From NCBI GenBank assembly GCA_949358305.1, contig OX442317.1, positions 16,310,491-16,374,490 on the forward strand: a DNA stretch of 64,000 nt, given 5' to 3'. The notes beneath the pieces were generated by a model. It had not been told where the DNA came from. It saw only the letters and a list, made by a program, of their open reading frames with translations, and ran no database searches. Below, one piece after another: positions 39,390 through 50,340 of this stretch (position 1 is its first letter; every line of letters begins with the position of its first letter). This DNA is from Strigamia acuminata (lineage: Eukaryota > Arthropoda > Chilopoda > Geophilomorpha > Linotaeniidae). The translations under genes were made by a program, and so were the position numbers.

Positions 39390-42300
39390 ACAAAATTGGC
39401 CGGAAAATTGGGGCAACTGGGGTCGCTGAGCGGCGGCGGTGGCGACAGCAACGACAGCCACGACGACTCGCCCCGAAAATAAGTTTCCGCGTCGGCATCC
39501 GTTCGTTCGTTCGTTTATTTAAACGTGCGCGCGGTCGCGTGCATTCTACCCGTGTCCGACGCGGCAATCGGTACGGAGTAAAAAAAATATCACCCGAAAA
39601 AGAAAGACGATTAAAGTTTTAATTCTCCGGTCGTGGCACCGACTCTGCGGTTCGTACTTTAACCGTTAATTAGATTATCTTCGTCGTAATTTACCGGGAA
39701 AAAAAATTTGTAGGGAATCCGTTGTTTCGTATTTTATTTCCATTTCTTGGGGGTCTCGCGCCGTCGTAGTGGACGAGAGTCTTCCCGAACACGTTCGACG
39801 GGCTTCACGAACGCTTTCAGATCGAATGCGGAACTCGGGCCCGCCGCTCGGTCGAGCGGCGCAGTACCCGCCGAGTGGCGTGGTAGCCGGGTTCTCGCGT
39901 ATGGCGTATGCGTCTTCACTAAAGAAACGCCTCTCTCGGTCTCAGACTGGCCTTCGGGCCGGTCAAAAAATAAATAAATAAATAAACGAGTCGGAAAATA
40001 GAACGCATCCGTCCCGGCGAATAAAAGCGGTTGGGGTCGCTGAACGGTGGCAGTGGTGGCGGCGGCAACCCCGACGACTCGTCCCAAAAAATAAGCTCTC
40101 GTATCGGCACCCGTTCGTTTATTTAAATGTGCGCGCGGTCGCGTGCATTCTACCCGTGTCCGATGTAGCGATCGATACGGGATAAAAAAAATATCACCCG
40201 AAAAAGAAAGACGATTAAAATTTTAATTCTCCGGTCGTGGCACCGACTTTGCGGCTCGTGCTTTAACCGTTAATTAGGTTATCTTCGTCGTAATTCGTTG
40301 GAATAAAAATTTTATAGAAAATCAGCCGTTATGCATTTTATTTTCATCTTCCGGGGGTCTCGTGCCGTCGTAGTAGGCGTTAGTTTCAATCATCGCGTTC
40401 TACGGATTTTGAGGGGATCCTCAGATCGAGACCAAAGTGAGAGGGCCGTCGCCCCCGTCTCGTGCGCCGCTCGATCCCCGTTTGATGACAAGATGGCATT
40501 CGCCTCTCCCACCCGAGGATCGGTCGGTGGTGCGGTATTTGTGCTTGTGCTCCAAATGGGTGGTCGACAGGTCCCCAATCGGTCTCGGGCTCAGACTGGC
40601 CTTCGGGCCGGTCAAAATAACAAATAAATGAATAAATCGGAAATAGAACGCTCCCGTCCCGGCGAGACTAGGGGCGGGTGGCGTCGTTGAGCGGCGGCAG
40701 CGGCGGCGGTAGCCCCGACGACTCGCCCCGAAAATAAGCTCCCGCACCGGCATTTCTTCGTCCGTCTAAACCTCGCAGCGCGCGTGCGGTCGCGTGCATT
40801 CTAGTCGTGTCCGGTGTGGCGATCGGTACGGGGTTAAAAAAAAATATCACACGCAAAAGGAAAAACGATTAAAATTTTAATTCTCCGGTCGTGGAACCGA
40901 CTTTGCGGTTCGTGCTTTAACCGTTAATTAGGTTATCTTCGTTGTGGCAGATTCGAATAAAAGTTTTACAAAATAATCGTCGTTTTACATTTTTAAATCA
41001 TTTCCCAGGGACCGTGTACCGTCGCAGTCGATGCGAGTCCCGGTCATCGCATCCGATAGACATTGCGGACGTTTTTCAGATCGAGACTGGAGTACCTGTT
41101 GAGTACCAAATGGCCGGTCGGTCGTTGGTGTGGTTCCGTCTCCTAAAATGTTCGTCGCCATTTTCTGTTGGTCGAGTCGCCTACCATCCAATGGTCGGTC
41201 GGTGGGTCTCGGTCTCAGACTGGCCTTCGGGCCGGTCAAAATAACAAATAAATAAATGAATAAATCGGAAATAGAACGCCCCCGTCCCGGCCAGAATAGG
41301 GGCAGGTGGTGTTGTTGAGCGGCGTCAGCGGCAGCGACAGCCCGGACGAATCGCCCCGAAAATAAGGTCCTGCGCCGGCATCCATTCGTTCGTTCAAACC
41401 TCGCAGCGCGCGTGCGGTCGCGTGCATCCTACTCGTGTCTGACGTGGCGATCGGTACGGAGTAAAAAATATCACCCGAAAAAGAAAGACGATTAAATTTT
41501 TAATTCTCCGGTCGTGGCACCGACTCTGCGGTTCGTACTTTAACCGTTAATTAGATTATCTTCGTCGTAATTTACCGGGAAAAAAAATTTGTAGGGAATC
41601 CGTTGTTTCGTATTTTATTTTCATCTTCCGGGGGTCTCGCGCCGTCCCAGTCGATGGGAGTCTTCCTCAACACGTTCGATGGGTTTTGCCAACACTTTCA
41701 GATCGCCAGCGGAACTCGGGCCCGCCGCTCGGTCGAGCAGCTCAGTACCCGCCGGGCGGCGTGGTAGCCGGGTTCTCGCTTCCAGTGGCTGTAGGCGTCC
41801 TTTTTGAACGCCTTCCTCGCTCTCTCGGTCTCAGACTGGCCTTCGGGCCGGTCAAAATAATAAATAAATGAAGAAACAAATAAATCGGAAATAGAGCGCG
41901 CCCGTCCCGACGAGAATAGGGGCAAATGGTGTCGTTGAGCGGCGACGGCAGCGGCAGCCCCGACGACTTGCCCCGAAAATAAGCTCCCGCACCGGCATCC
42001 CTTCGTCCGTCTAAACCCCGCAGCGCGTGCGGTCGCGTGCATTCTACTCGTGTCCGGTGTGGCGATCGGCATAGATCACCCGAAAAAGGAAAGACGATTA
42101 AAATTTTAATTCTTCGGTCGTGGAACCGACTTTGCGGTCCGTGCTTCAACCGTTAATTAGGTTATCTTCGTCGCAACTCGTCGTAATAAAAATTTCACAG
42201 AAAATCAGCCGTTTCGTATTTTATTTTCATCTTCCGGGGGTCTCGCGCCGTCGTTGTGGACGGGAGTCTTCCCGAACACGTTCGATGGGTTTTGCCAACA

Positions 42301-42443
42301 CTTTCAGATCGAACTCGGGACTCGGGCCCGCCGCTCGGTCGAGCGGCGCACAGTACCCGCCGAGCGGCGCGGTATTCGATACCCGTCTTTGTAAAAGCAG
42401 CCGTGCTTCTTCGGTCTCAGACTGGCCTTCGGGCCGGTCAAAA

Positions 42444-42482
<39 letters not shown>

Positions 42483-43260
42483 ATTGGCCGTAAAATTGGG
42501 GCAACTGGGGTCGCTGAGCGGCGGCGGTGGCGACAGCAACGACAGCCACGACGACTCGCCCCGAAAATAAGTTTCCGCGTCGGCATCCGTTCGTTCGTTC
42601 GTTCGTTTAAACGTGCGCGCGGTCGCGTGCATCCTACTCGTGTCTGACGTGGCGATCGGTACGGAGTAAAAAAAATCACCCGAAAAAGAAAGACGGTTAA
42701 AATTTTAATTCCCCTGTCGTAGAACTGATTTCGCGGCTCGCCTTCCAACCGTTAATCATTTTATCTTCGTCGCGACAGATTCGAATAAAAGTTTTACAAA
42801 ACAACCGTCGTTTTACATTTTTAAATCATTTCCCGGGGACCATGTACCGTCGCGGTAGACGCGAGTCGCGGTCATCGCATTCGATAGACTTTGCGGACGT
42901 TCTTCAGATCGAGACCGGAGTACCTGTTGAGTACCAAATGGTCGGTCGGTCGTTGGTGTGGTTCCGCTTCCCGAAATGTTCGTCGCCATTTTCTGTTGGT
43001 CGACTCGCCTACCATCCAATGGTCGGTCGGCGGGTCTCGGTCTCAGACTGGCCTTCGGGCCGGTCAAAAAAAAAAAAAAATTAATAAATAAATAAATAAA
43101 TAAATGAATGAATGACAGTTGGGCTCGTTGAGCGGTGGCGACGGCGACGGCGGCGGCAACCCCGACGACTCGTCCCAAAAATAAGCTCCCACATCGACAC
43201 TCATCCGTTAGTCTAAACCTCTTGACGCGCATTCTACTCGCGTCCGACAGATTCGGTTCG
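38900..43260 (+). repeat. Tandem array of seven ~0.6-kb GC-rich repeat units ending in hairpin plus (AAAT)n
   Basis: Units begin near sequence like 'attaattaggttatcttcgt'. They pass through a Val-Ser-Arg-Arg-type open stretch and end with a hairpin and AAAT repeats, followed by a GC-rich 'gacgactcgtcccgaaaat' leader of the next unit. Hairpins begin at 39335, 39945, 40594, 41218, 41834, 42420 and 43046, giving spacings of 610, 649, 624, 616, 586 and 626 bp. Units are diverged but alignable throughout. The orientation is constant. Each hairpin looks like the 3' end of a retroposed element, yet the array is head-to-tail, so tandem amplification followed mobility. No protein function is claimed. 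Confidence 0.8.
39335..39354 (+). other. Exemplar of the conserved 3' RNA hairpin (12 copies in window)
   Basis: GACTGGCC-ttcg-GGCCAGTC forms an 8-bp stem with a UUCG tetraloop. Other copies start at 39945, 40594, 41218, 41834, 42420, 43046, 47074, 48129, 51683, 52842 and 53842. Their 3' arms vary (GGCCGGTC, GGTCGGTC, GGTCAGTC) but every variant still pairs with GACUGGCC through Watson-Crick or G:U pairs. Each is followed by AAAATAA-type or ACAATAA-type sequence. Confidence 0.75.
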
Positions 43261-44857
43261 TTGTGGGCATAGAAAACATCCGCACACCGATACGGCATGT
43301 TTCGACGTCGATGCGCGACCGCGAAACCGAGTCCCCGACGACGTACATACTCGCACAAGCGCGTTCGCGCGCGCGATATTGCGTGTGATGCGATGCCGAT
43401 GAGCTCGACACGGTCTTTCGACGCGGGCGTCGATAATAATGTCCGTCAACGTGGATAAATGTCCGCAGAGTGCTTTGTGTTTATGGCAACGCACCGGGAC
43501 GCAATTAACCAACCACTTACGAAAATTCAAAACATAATTGTTTAACAAAAGGAAACTCGTATAATGTTGAAACGATAAAGAAAACGCAAAATTTAGATTC
43601 AAATTCAGATTCGAATTGGGTAAGATTAGGTCAGGTTAGACCCACAAACTCTGGGGGAGCGACACGAAAATGAAAAGGGCGCACCTATCGCTTATAGATG
43701 TCTGGCGATCGACAATGGGTGGACGATTAAAGTTTAAATTTCGGATCGTGGTATCGGTTTCGCGGTTCGTATTCCAATAGTTAATCACATTATCTTTGTA
43801 TCAAACGACCAATACAAAAGTTTTGTAAAATATCCGCCGTTTTATATTTTAATTTCACCTTCCGGTTGCCACGCGCTGTCGTAGTTGGTGCGAATCTCCA
43901 TCAACGCATTCGACGGGCTTCGAGAGTGATTCCAGTAATCCAGACCAATCCTGGCCCTCGCGGAAATCCGGAGGGTTTTGGTTTTCCGCGATTGTTTTAC
44001 TCACTTCTGTGGTTTTTCTACCGTATGAGTTAATAGATGTTCTTTTGAACGTCTCTCTGTACAGAATACGGGGCAGCTGGCGCCGACAAGCACCGGCAGC
44101 CCCAAACAATTTGTTCAAAAATAAGCTTCTGCAAGATGTTTCGTAAAAAAAAACCCGACGGGATTCCCATTTTTAACATTATGGTGTTTTTTTTTTTTTA
44201 TTGCCACCAAAGCGCGCTACCACCGCAAATTTTCCCGCGTTTGCCATGTACGCGCCGAAAACCACAGGCAATGAACTTTTCCACAAACTGAAAAACAAAA
44301 TATATGGGTAAGCGCACATGGGCGAATAAAACAAGATTAGCCCAGTTTCGGAATTTATTGGGTCGACGTTTTGTATTCACGCTTGACGGGCGCACCACAT
44401 GTGGAAAACGCGCGAAGCACGCGCGTCTACGCACATTGGAAACTTAGTATTAACGTTCGTTTCGAGTTAAATAAAAACGACGACCGTGACGAGGACCACA
44501 AAGACGGCGATAGCAGGATTCGTCGGAACAACGAGGATTGCCAACGAGAGAGACCCGTTCATTTGCCGACGCTCCATAGTTCAAACTTAAATCGTTCTCG
44601 GACTGCCACCAGATGTCACATCAGCCGCTCACGACATACACACACTTTGGTTCGGCAGCTTATATCAAACGCGCGCGTTTCATCTTCCGTCTGATCCTCA
44701 CTACCACCTCGTGTTCGTTGGTAAGTAAGTTTGATGCTTTGTGTGATTTCTCGGTCAATGGACCACGCCCACGACCACAATCACCTCCCTCTCTCTCTCT
44801 CTCTCTCTCTCTCCAATTTATTTTCAGTTGTTTACTCGTCTCACAAACAAAAGGAAA
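43261..44857 (+). other. Array flank and upstream region of the zinc-finger gene
   Basis: 43440-43650 carries a second repeat module ('gtccgtcaacgtggataaatgtccg', 'atggcaacgcaccgggacgc', 'taaaggaaactc' type words) that recurs near 47470, 51060, 52220 and 53215. 43710-44110 is a diverged partial unit without the hairpin. A 5' untranslated intron of the next gene is likely at 44721-44829, with donor GTAAGTAAG, a (CT)n tract and acceptor ttttcag. Confidence 0.45.
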
Positions 44858-45406
44858 ATGGCGGAAGCACCACAAGAGGAGGGTGGCGGCAGGTCATACT
44901 CCTGCGCTCTATGCGATGATAAACACCCCGATAGTAAGAAACGGTTATTTATTTACTTATTATTTTATATCTTTTGTTCTATATCTTTTATTTATTTTAT
45001 ATACATAAATATTTTTTAATTTTATTTTAATTTTTTTCTTCTTCTTCTTCTCCCCCGCCCCATGTGCCTCAGGACCGAACGGATTCTTCTGCGTCGACGT
45101 CTTTCGCCATCAGCGACAGCGACACAACATCCACAAGGACGTGAAAAATTTCTCGCGCGAGCTCGTCTGTCTGGCATCGATGAGTGTCCGATTATCCTCT
45201 TCATTCACACACTAGTTAACTAATTCGTATTTTTATTTTTTCCCCTTTCTTCTTAGGCGTTGAAACGAGTGCACCGACTCAACGGGCGACGCTGTCCGTT
45301 TTGTGCGGCGACGCCCTCTCCCGGGGATCTCGTCACTCATTGGGCGGAGGCACACGATTACCAAGCGCCCGCCGGAAACGATGGAGGTGGCGTCAATGGA
45401 CATTAG
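44858..45406 (+). CDS. Small zinc-finger protein (3 exons, roughly 97-105 aa)
   Basis: Exon 1 (44858-44933) reads MAEAPQEEGGGRSYSCALCD, then DKHPD, donor A|GTAAGA. Exon 2 begins at 45073 (acceptor cctcag) and reads RPNGFFCVDVFRHQRQRHNI, then HKD. Exon 3 (45257-45406, acceptor cttag) reads ALKRVHRLNGRRCPFCAATP, then SPGDLVTHWAEAHDYQ, and ends VNGH-TAG. Exon 3 holds a clear C2H2 finger (CPFC-x9-H-x4-H). Exons 1-2 form a second, less regular Cys2/His pair. The exon 2 donor is either 45140|GTGAAA or 45164|GTCTGT, both in phase 0. ATG context is good (aaaATGG). The GC-rich coding sequence stands out from its AT-rich introns. It is convergent with the gene ending at 45610. No specific family is recognised. 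Confidence 0.6.
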
Positions 45407-45609
45407 TTTTTATTTAATTTTATTTTTTCCCCATAATTTGCACTGTCCAACTCTTCTTCATTTGCTTTTATTTGTTTTTTACTTTTTATTATTTATCTAT
45501 TTATTTAATTTTTTTTTTTTTTTTTTAATAAAAAAGAAAACAAACAAAAAAAATCCACATTAATCATTGTTATTGTTATCATTATTACAAATACACGGTC
45601 AATTTTTTA

Positions 45610-46024
45610 TTATCCCGCGTCTTCTTTGCCAGCCTCTCGATTCTCTTTCTGAGACTCGTCGCCGTCTCCTTCGTCTTTTTCTGATGTGACTCTTACCACA
45701 CCCACACGGACTAACGCGCTCACCACTGAATGCGACAAAAGAACGTCTCCATCTGGAAGCATCTCGACTCTCATGGGGACGTTTCTGTTGCCTTCATTCT
45801 TTCGTTCCTCCTCCTTCGTCGCTCTTTGGACTATAAGATCCACCGTCTTCAACCTGCCCGTCGGCGCACGCGGGATGGAAGCGGCGGACGACTGGAAAAG
45901 GAAAGAAAACAAATAAAAAAAAAAAAAATAAACGAAAAAATGAACAAATAGTGAGAATCTCAACGTGATACCCCTTTTTTTCAGATTTCACTTCCATTTG
46001 TCCAATTTTCATTACGAAGTACAT
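45610..46024 (-). CDS. Orphan two-exon gene, 113 aa
   Basis: Exon 1 (45965-46024) reads MYFVMKIGQMEVKSEKKGYH, with donor CAC|GTTGAG in phase 0. Exon 2 (45610-45891) follows acceptor tttccag after a 73-bp intron. It reads SSAASIPRAPTGRLKTVDLI, then a charged helix (ATKEEERKNEG), then VPMRVEMLPDGDVLLSHSVV, and an acidic tail ending GKEDAG-TAA. The central part alternates hydrophobic and charged residues as in a small folded domain. The tail is disordered. No family is recognised. The donor is less than ideal, so exon 1 is the weaker half. It is convergent with the zinc-finger gene to its left. Confidence 0.4.
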
Positions 46025-46650
46025 TACATTACGTTTCGGTCACGGCTTCCGTCAGATGGCGCTCTGGTTTACTTAAATTTTGCCGTAAATTGCTTTTTTC
46101 GCCTTTGTAACTATATTTGATCCAAAAACTAATGACGCCATCGTTTTCAGCGCCAAATTACACGTAGGAAACCTCATTTAATCATTAAAATTATTCAGTT
46201 TTAAAAATCAGTCTTTTTCAAATTTCCCACCAAATTTGCCACGCGGTCGCCGACTTCGGTGGATCGTAACGGTACTTTTTCTTGACCAAATTGAAAAATA
46301 AAAGATACAGGCAGGTGCAGATTTGGATTTCCAGTCGAATGAGACTGATTTCAAAATTTATAAATCTCATTTCGAGATAGAAAACAACATTTTTCAGTTT
46401 GCGACGAAGATTTCTGCCTCCATTATAGCTTACGGGATCCGCCGAGTGGCGCTGTTTTCCATTACATTTCGCCGTAATTTAGCATTTTCTTCTTTTTAAC
46501 TATATTTAATGCCAATTTCATATTTATAATTGGAAAATAGACCAAAAACTGCACCAGAAAAGTCTACTTTCCAATCGTCCGATTAATTTTTTAATTCATT
46601 TTTTTGGGATATTACACAAACCGGAAGTACCGGAAGTAGAAACATTACAT
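46025..46650. other. Spacer containing a diverged ~390-bp duplication
   Basis: 46054-46136 ('gatggcgctctggtttac' through 'aactatatttgatcc') resembles 46441-46515 ('gagtggcgctgttttcca' through 'aactatatttaatgcc'). No gene is seen. Confidence 0.45.
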
Positions 46651-48430
46651 ACAGGTCACGTGACCGGACGTCGAAGACGGACAGACAGAGCCGTTTCATT
46701 ATTAGACTTTCTAAACACAAGGTTTAGAAGTCTAAAAAATAGAAATGCATTTCCCGATCGTAGAATTAATTTTGTGCCACGTGCTCCAATCATTAATTAA
46801 ATTATCTTCGCCGCAACTCACTGCCATAAAAATTTTATAGAAAACCAATCGTTTCATATTTTATTTCCATCTCCCGGTGGTCTGGCGCCGTCATAGTCGA
46901 CGGAAGTCTCTCCGAACACGTTCAACGGGCTTCACGAACGCTTTCAGATCGAATGCGGAACTCGGGCCCGCCGCTTGGTCGAGCGGCGCAGTACCCGCCG
47001 AGCGGCGTGGTAGCCGGGTTCTCGCGTATGGCGATAGGGGGTCCTTTCTAAACAAACACCTCTCTCGGTCTCAGACTGGCCTTCGGGTCGGTCAAAATAA
47101 TAAATAAATGAATCGGAAATAGAACGCACCCGTTCTCGCTCGGTCTACCGGCGAATGGGAGCAGTTGGGGCCGTTGAGCGGCGACGACAGCAGCCCTAAC
47201 GACTCGTCCCGAAAATAAGTTTCCGCACCGACATCCGTTCGCTTATTTAAACCCCATGACGCGCGCGTGGTTGCCTGCATTTTTCGGCTCGTTTCGACAC
47301 GTTTCGACGTCGACGCGCGACCGTGAGCAAAGTCCTCAGCAACATATGGACATGAGTGTGTCTTTGCTCGCGATCTACGCGTTTGAGCGCGTTACGACGC
47401 GCGATAATGCACGTGATGCGATGGGGGTGAGCGCGACACGTGGCTTTTGGCGCGGGCGTCGGTAATGATGTCCGTCAACGTGGATGAATGTCCGCGAAGT
47501 GTTTGGTGTTTATGGCAACGCACCAGGACGCAATTAACAACCAACAAGAATTAAAAATATAACTGTTTAACAAAAAGAAACTCCTATAATGTTGAAACAA
47601 TAAAGAAAACGCAAAATTCAGATTCAAATTTAGATTTGAATTAGGTCAGATTAGGCCAGGTTGTAGATCCACAGACTCTCGAGACGACAACAAGAAAATA
47701 AAAAGGATGCGTTTATCGTTTGTAGGTAGAATCTCGCGCCGAGTTAAATAAAAGTCTTTAAAAAATAGAAATCGATTTCCCGGTCGTAGAATTAATTTTG
47801 TGTCATGTGATCCAGTCATTAATTAGATTTTCGTGGTAGATGTTGCGTGAAACAAGATCGTGAACGTCTCAATTGGTTTACGATTTAAATTTCATCTCGC
47901 AATACACGCTGCACCAACGTAGTCGACGCGAGTTTATATCACTGCACTCGATGGGTTTTGTGAGCATTTTTAGACCAATCGATCGTACAGCTTGTTTTGC
48001 TAGTTTCCTTTCGAGGTCAGTGGTTAACTCTTTGCACTCAATCTGTACGAGTCGCGGTAGCCGGGTTCTTGCATTCTATGATGCTGTTGGTTCCAACGGC
48101 GATACGCGTCTCCCGCCTCTCGGTCTCAGACTGGCCTTCGGGCCGGTCAAAAAAAAAGAAAAAAATTAATAAATAGATAAATAAGTCGGGAACAAAACGC
48201 ATCCATCCCGACGAATAGTGACAGTTGGGCTCGTTGAGCGGTGGCGAAGGCGGCGGCAACCCCGACGACTCGTCCCAAAAATAAGCTCCCACATCGACAC
48301 TCATCCGTTAGTCTAGACCTCGTGACGCGCATTCTACTCGCGTCCGACAGATTCGGTTCGTTGTGGGCATAGAAAACGTCCGCACACCGATACGGCATGT
48401 TTCGACGTCGATGCGCGACCGCGAAGCGAA
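46650..48430 (+). repeat. Two further units of the hairpin-tailed repeat family plus second module
   Basis: The 5' edge 'ggtcacgtgaccggacgtcg' matches the array start near 38900. Hairpins lie at 47074-47093 and 48129-48148. The stretch 47074-47500 is nearly identical to 52842-53270, apart from a short gap around 'gcgtttgagcgcgttacgac'. Confidence 0.75.
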
Positions 48431-49050
48431 GTCCCCGACGGCATTCCCAAATGCGCGCGAAGAAACGGAGAGATGGAAGGGGAAAGGGAATACAAACGAA
48501 GGAAAAAAAATTAGAGGGCAACGATAGGAGAAAAACTCATCTTTTAAGTCTCCACAGTGTCGGATCTGTCGTTGATATTCCGATGGGTGACGAACGACGA
48601 TAGAGGGGGAGGATCGAATTACTCCCCGGCAATCATCGTCGAAATGGAGAACCCAATTCGCTTATTCACTCGACAATTTGTGTCGTTTTACGAGCTTTAT
48701 TGTTGATGTTTCGCGCGTGCACGTGTGTGTCTGTGTGTGGCATTTTACAACGGAGTGGCATCGACGTGTCCATTGGTTGACTCGAGTTCCAACCGTCCCC
48801 AACGCCTCGTAAAAATCGACACCGATTTTATGACTTTGAACGACTTTATCGCTAACATTTCCATCTGGTTCCCCGTAACGACGTTTCGACCATTGCTCCC
48901 CCCACACTCCAATTCAAAATTTAATAAGAAATTGTCAAACTTTTCAAATTCTATGATAAAAGTTGAGTGTTTTTATTGTTTACAAAATAAAAACGAAAAA
49001 TAGAAAAATAAAATAAAAAAAGATTCACAATCGACTCGTCACATCGCCGA
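48431..49050 (-). other. Probable 3' untranslated region of the 49.05-50.12 kb gene, and spacer
   Basis: Downstream of the TAA at 49051 the minus strand has no convincing exon. It contains an AATAAA polyadenylation signal near 48690-48700. An open stretch at 48662-48907 (VVQSHKIGVDFYEALGTVGT) is more likely untranslated sequence. Confidence 0.35.
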
Positions 49051-49308
49051 TTACGCGCCTGGTTGTGGGTCACTGAGGAAGAGATCAAATTGAATAAACT
49101 AAGTGAACAAACTGATGGACGGGCGGACAAATTGAAACGTTGAACCGAATTAATTACCTCGACGCCGGACGCCCTGGCAACATCGGTTCGGTGGCCGCGA
49201 AACGCGCTAGCATCCTGGCGCGCCCGCGGGATTGACTTGAAAAATAAAAAATAAAATAAAATAAATATAAATAAATAAATCAATTCGAATCAAACTAACC
49301 AATCGGTC

Positions 49309-49339
<31 letters not shown>

Positions 49340-49446
49340 GTTGAATCGAATTAACTCACCTCGGCATCGGACGTCCCGGTCCCATCAACTGGGCGCCCGC
49401 GAAGCGAGCAAACAGTACGGAACGTCCGCGAGGATGGCTTAAAAAA

Positions 49447-49493
<47 letters not shown>

Positions 49494-50119
49494 ATGAATA
49501 AATAAATCAAACGAGACGTTTGACCGAATTACATCGGTTCCGGAGTCGCGCGCTGGAATGGCGCAACCCGCATGATGGGTCGAATGTGACCGGGTTCGGT
49601 CCACTGCCACGATGACGACTGGGGCGGATCAATTGGCTGACAACTGAATAAACAAAGAAATAAAGAAATGAAGAAACGGATAAACGAACGATCGAAATCG
49701 AAACCGGTCGGTCGAATCTCTCACCTTGCATCATCGCCGTCGTTGTTGTGGTCGTTTTTCTCGTTTTTGTTCATCGTCTGGAACATAGAAATTAAATTAA
49801 AGTCGAATGCAAAGGAAAATAAAATAACGGCTAAGAAAAAATAAAAAATTTCAAGTCACGAGTCTGTCAAATGAGCGAGCGAGCGGTGCCCGACCGAACC
49901 AACGCAGGCGTTCGTGTTTGCACGCGCGTGTTAATTGATACGTTGTCGAGAGAGGCGTAGAGGTAATCGAGGGTTGTTTTTTTTTTCAATTTGTCGATCG
50001 ATTGACTGATAAATGTGACGGTAGAACGGTCAACTACTCACTTTTTGGAAGATGGAAACACGACGTCGTCTGTCCCGCGCGTGATCACTATCGATGCATA
50101 GAGCGACACCAAGTGACAT
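49051..50119 (-). CDS. Orphan six-exon gene with a duplicated 78-nt exon, 139 aa
   Basis: Exons 50042-50119, 49725-49777, 49533-49643, 49360-49437, 49158-49235 and 49051-49072 have GT-AG borders and unbroken phase (420 nt including TAA). The protein starts MSLGVALCIDSDHARDRRRR, then has an Asn/Asp-rich stretch, then CQPIDPPQSSSWQWTEPGHI. Two homologous 26-residue modules follow, each from its own 78-nt phase-2 exon: HPRGRSVLFARFAGAQLMGP then GRPMP, and QSRGRARMLARFAATEPMLP then GRPAS. It ends SDPQPGA. The two exons share RGR..., ARFA..., M.PGRP. The intron between the third and fourth exons holds a long (AAAT)n run (49441-49505). There is no signal peptide. I recognise no family. The consistent phase over six exons makes a real gene likely. 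Confidence 0.6.
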
Positions 50120-50340
50120 AATCCGGAAACATGGCGGCTGTCTGTCTCCATCCTTTCGGCACACGGTTCCATGCGGCGGGTATCTCCGTTCACTCGACCA
50201 ATCGTCGTATTCGTTATCCTTTTTCTTTTTTTTTTTTCCTTTTCTTTTTCCTTTCTTTTTTTTTTTCTTCTTTTTTTCTTTTTTAGGCGAGTAAATAAAA
50301 CTGACTGAAATAAAAATTCCCATCCATCCACCCATTTCGT
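50120..50340. other. Spacer with long pyrimidine tract
   Basis: 50215-50285 is an almost pure T/C run. No coding support. Confidence 0.4.

Noticed and set aside
39747-43084. Multiple short ORFs ending SVSDWPSGRSK as protein-coding genes
   Set aside because: The shared ending is simply the conserved hairpin translated. The upstream parts vary and frames are not consistently kept.
44660-44875. Minus-strand ORF with EREREREG repeat
   Set aside because: It is the complement of the (CT)n tract that forms the polypyrimidine region of a 5' untranslated intron.
50030-50335. Lys-rich minus-strand ORFs
   Set aside because: They are translations of the T/C-rich tract at 50215-50285. Only the 50042-50119 part is used, as exon 1 of the orphan gene.
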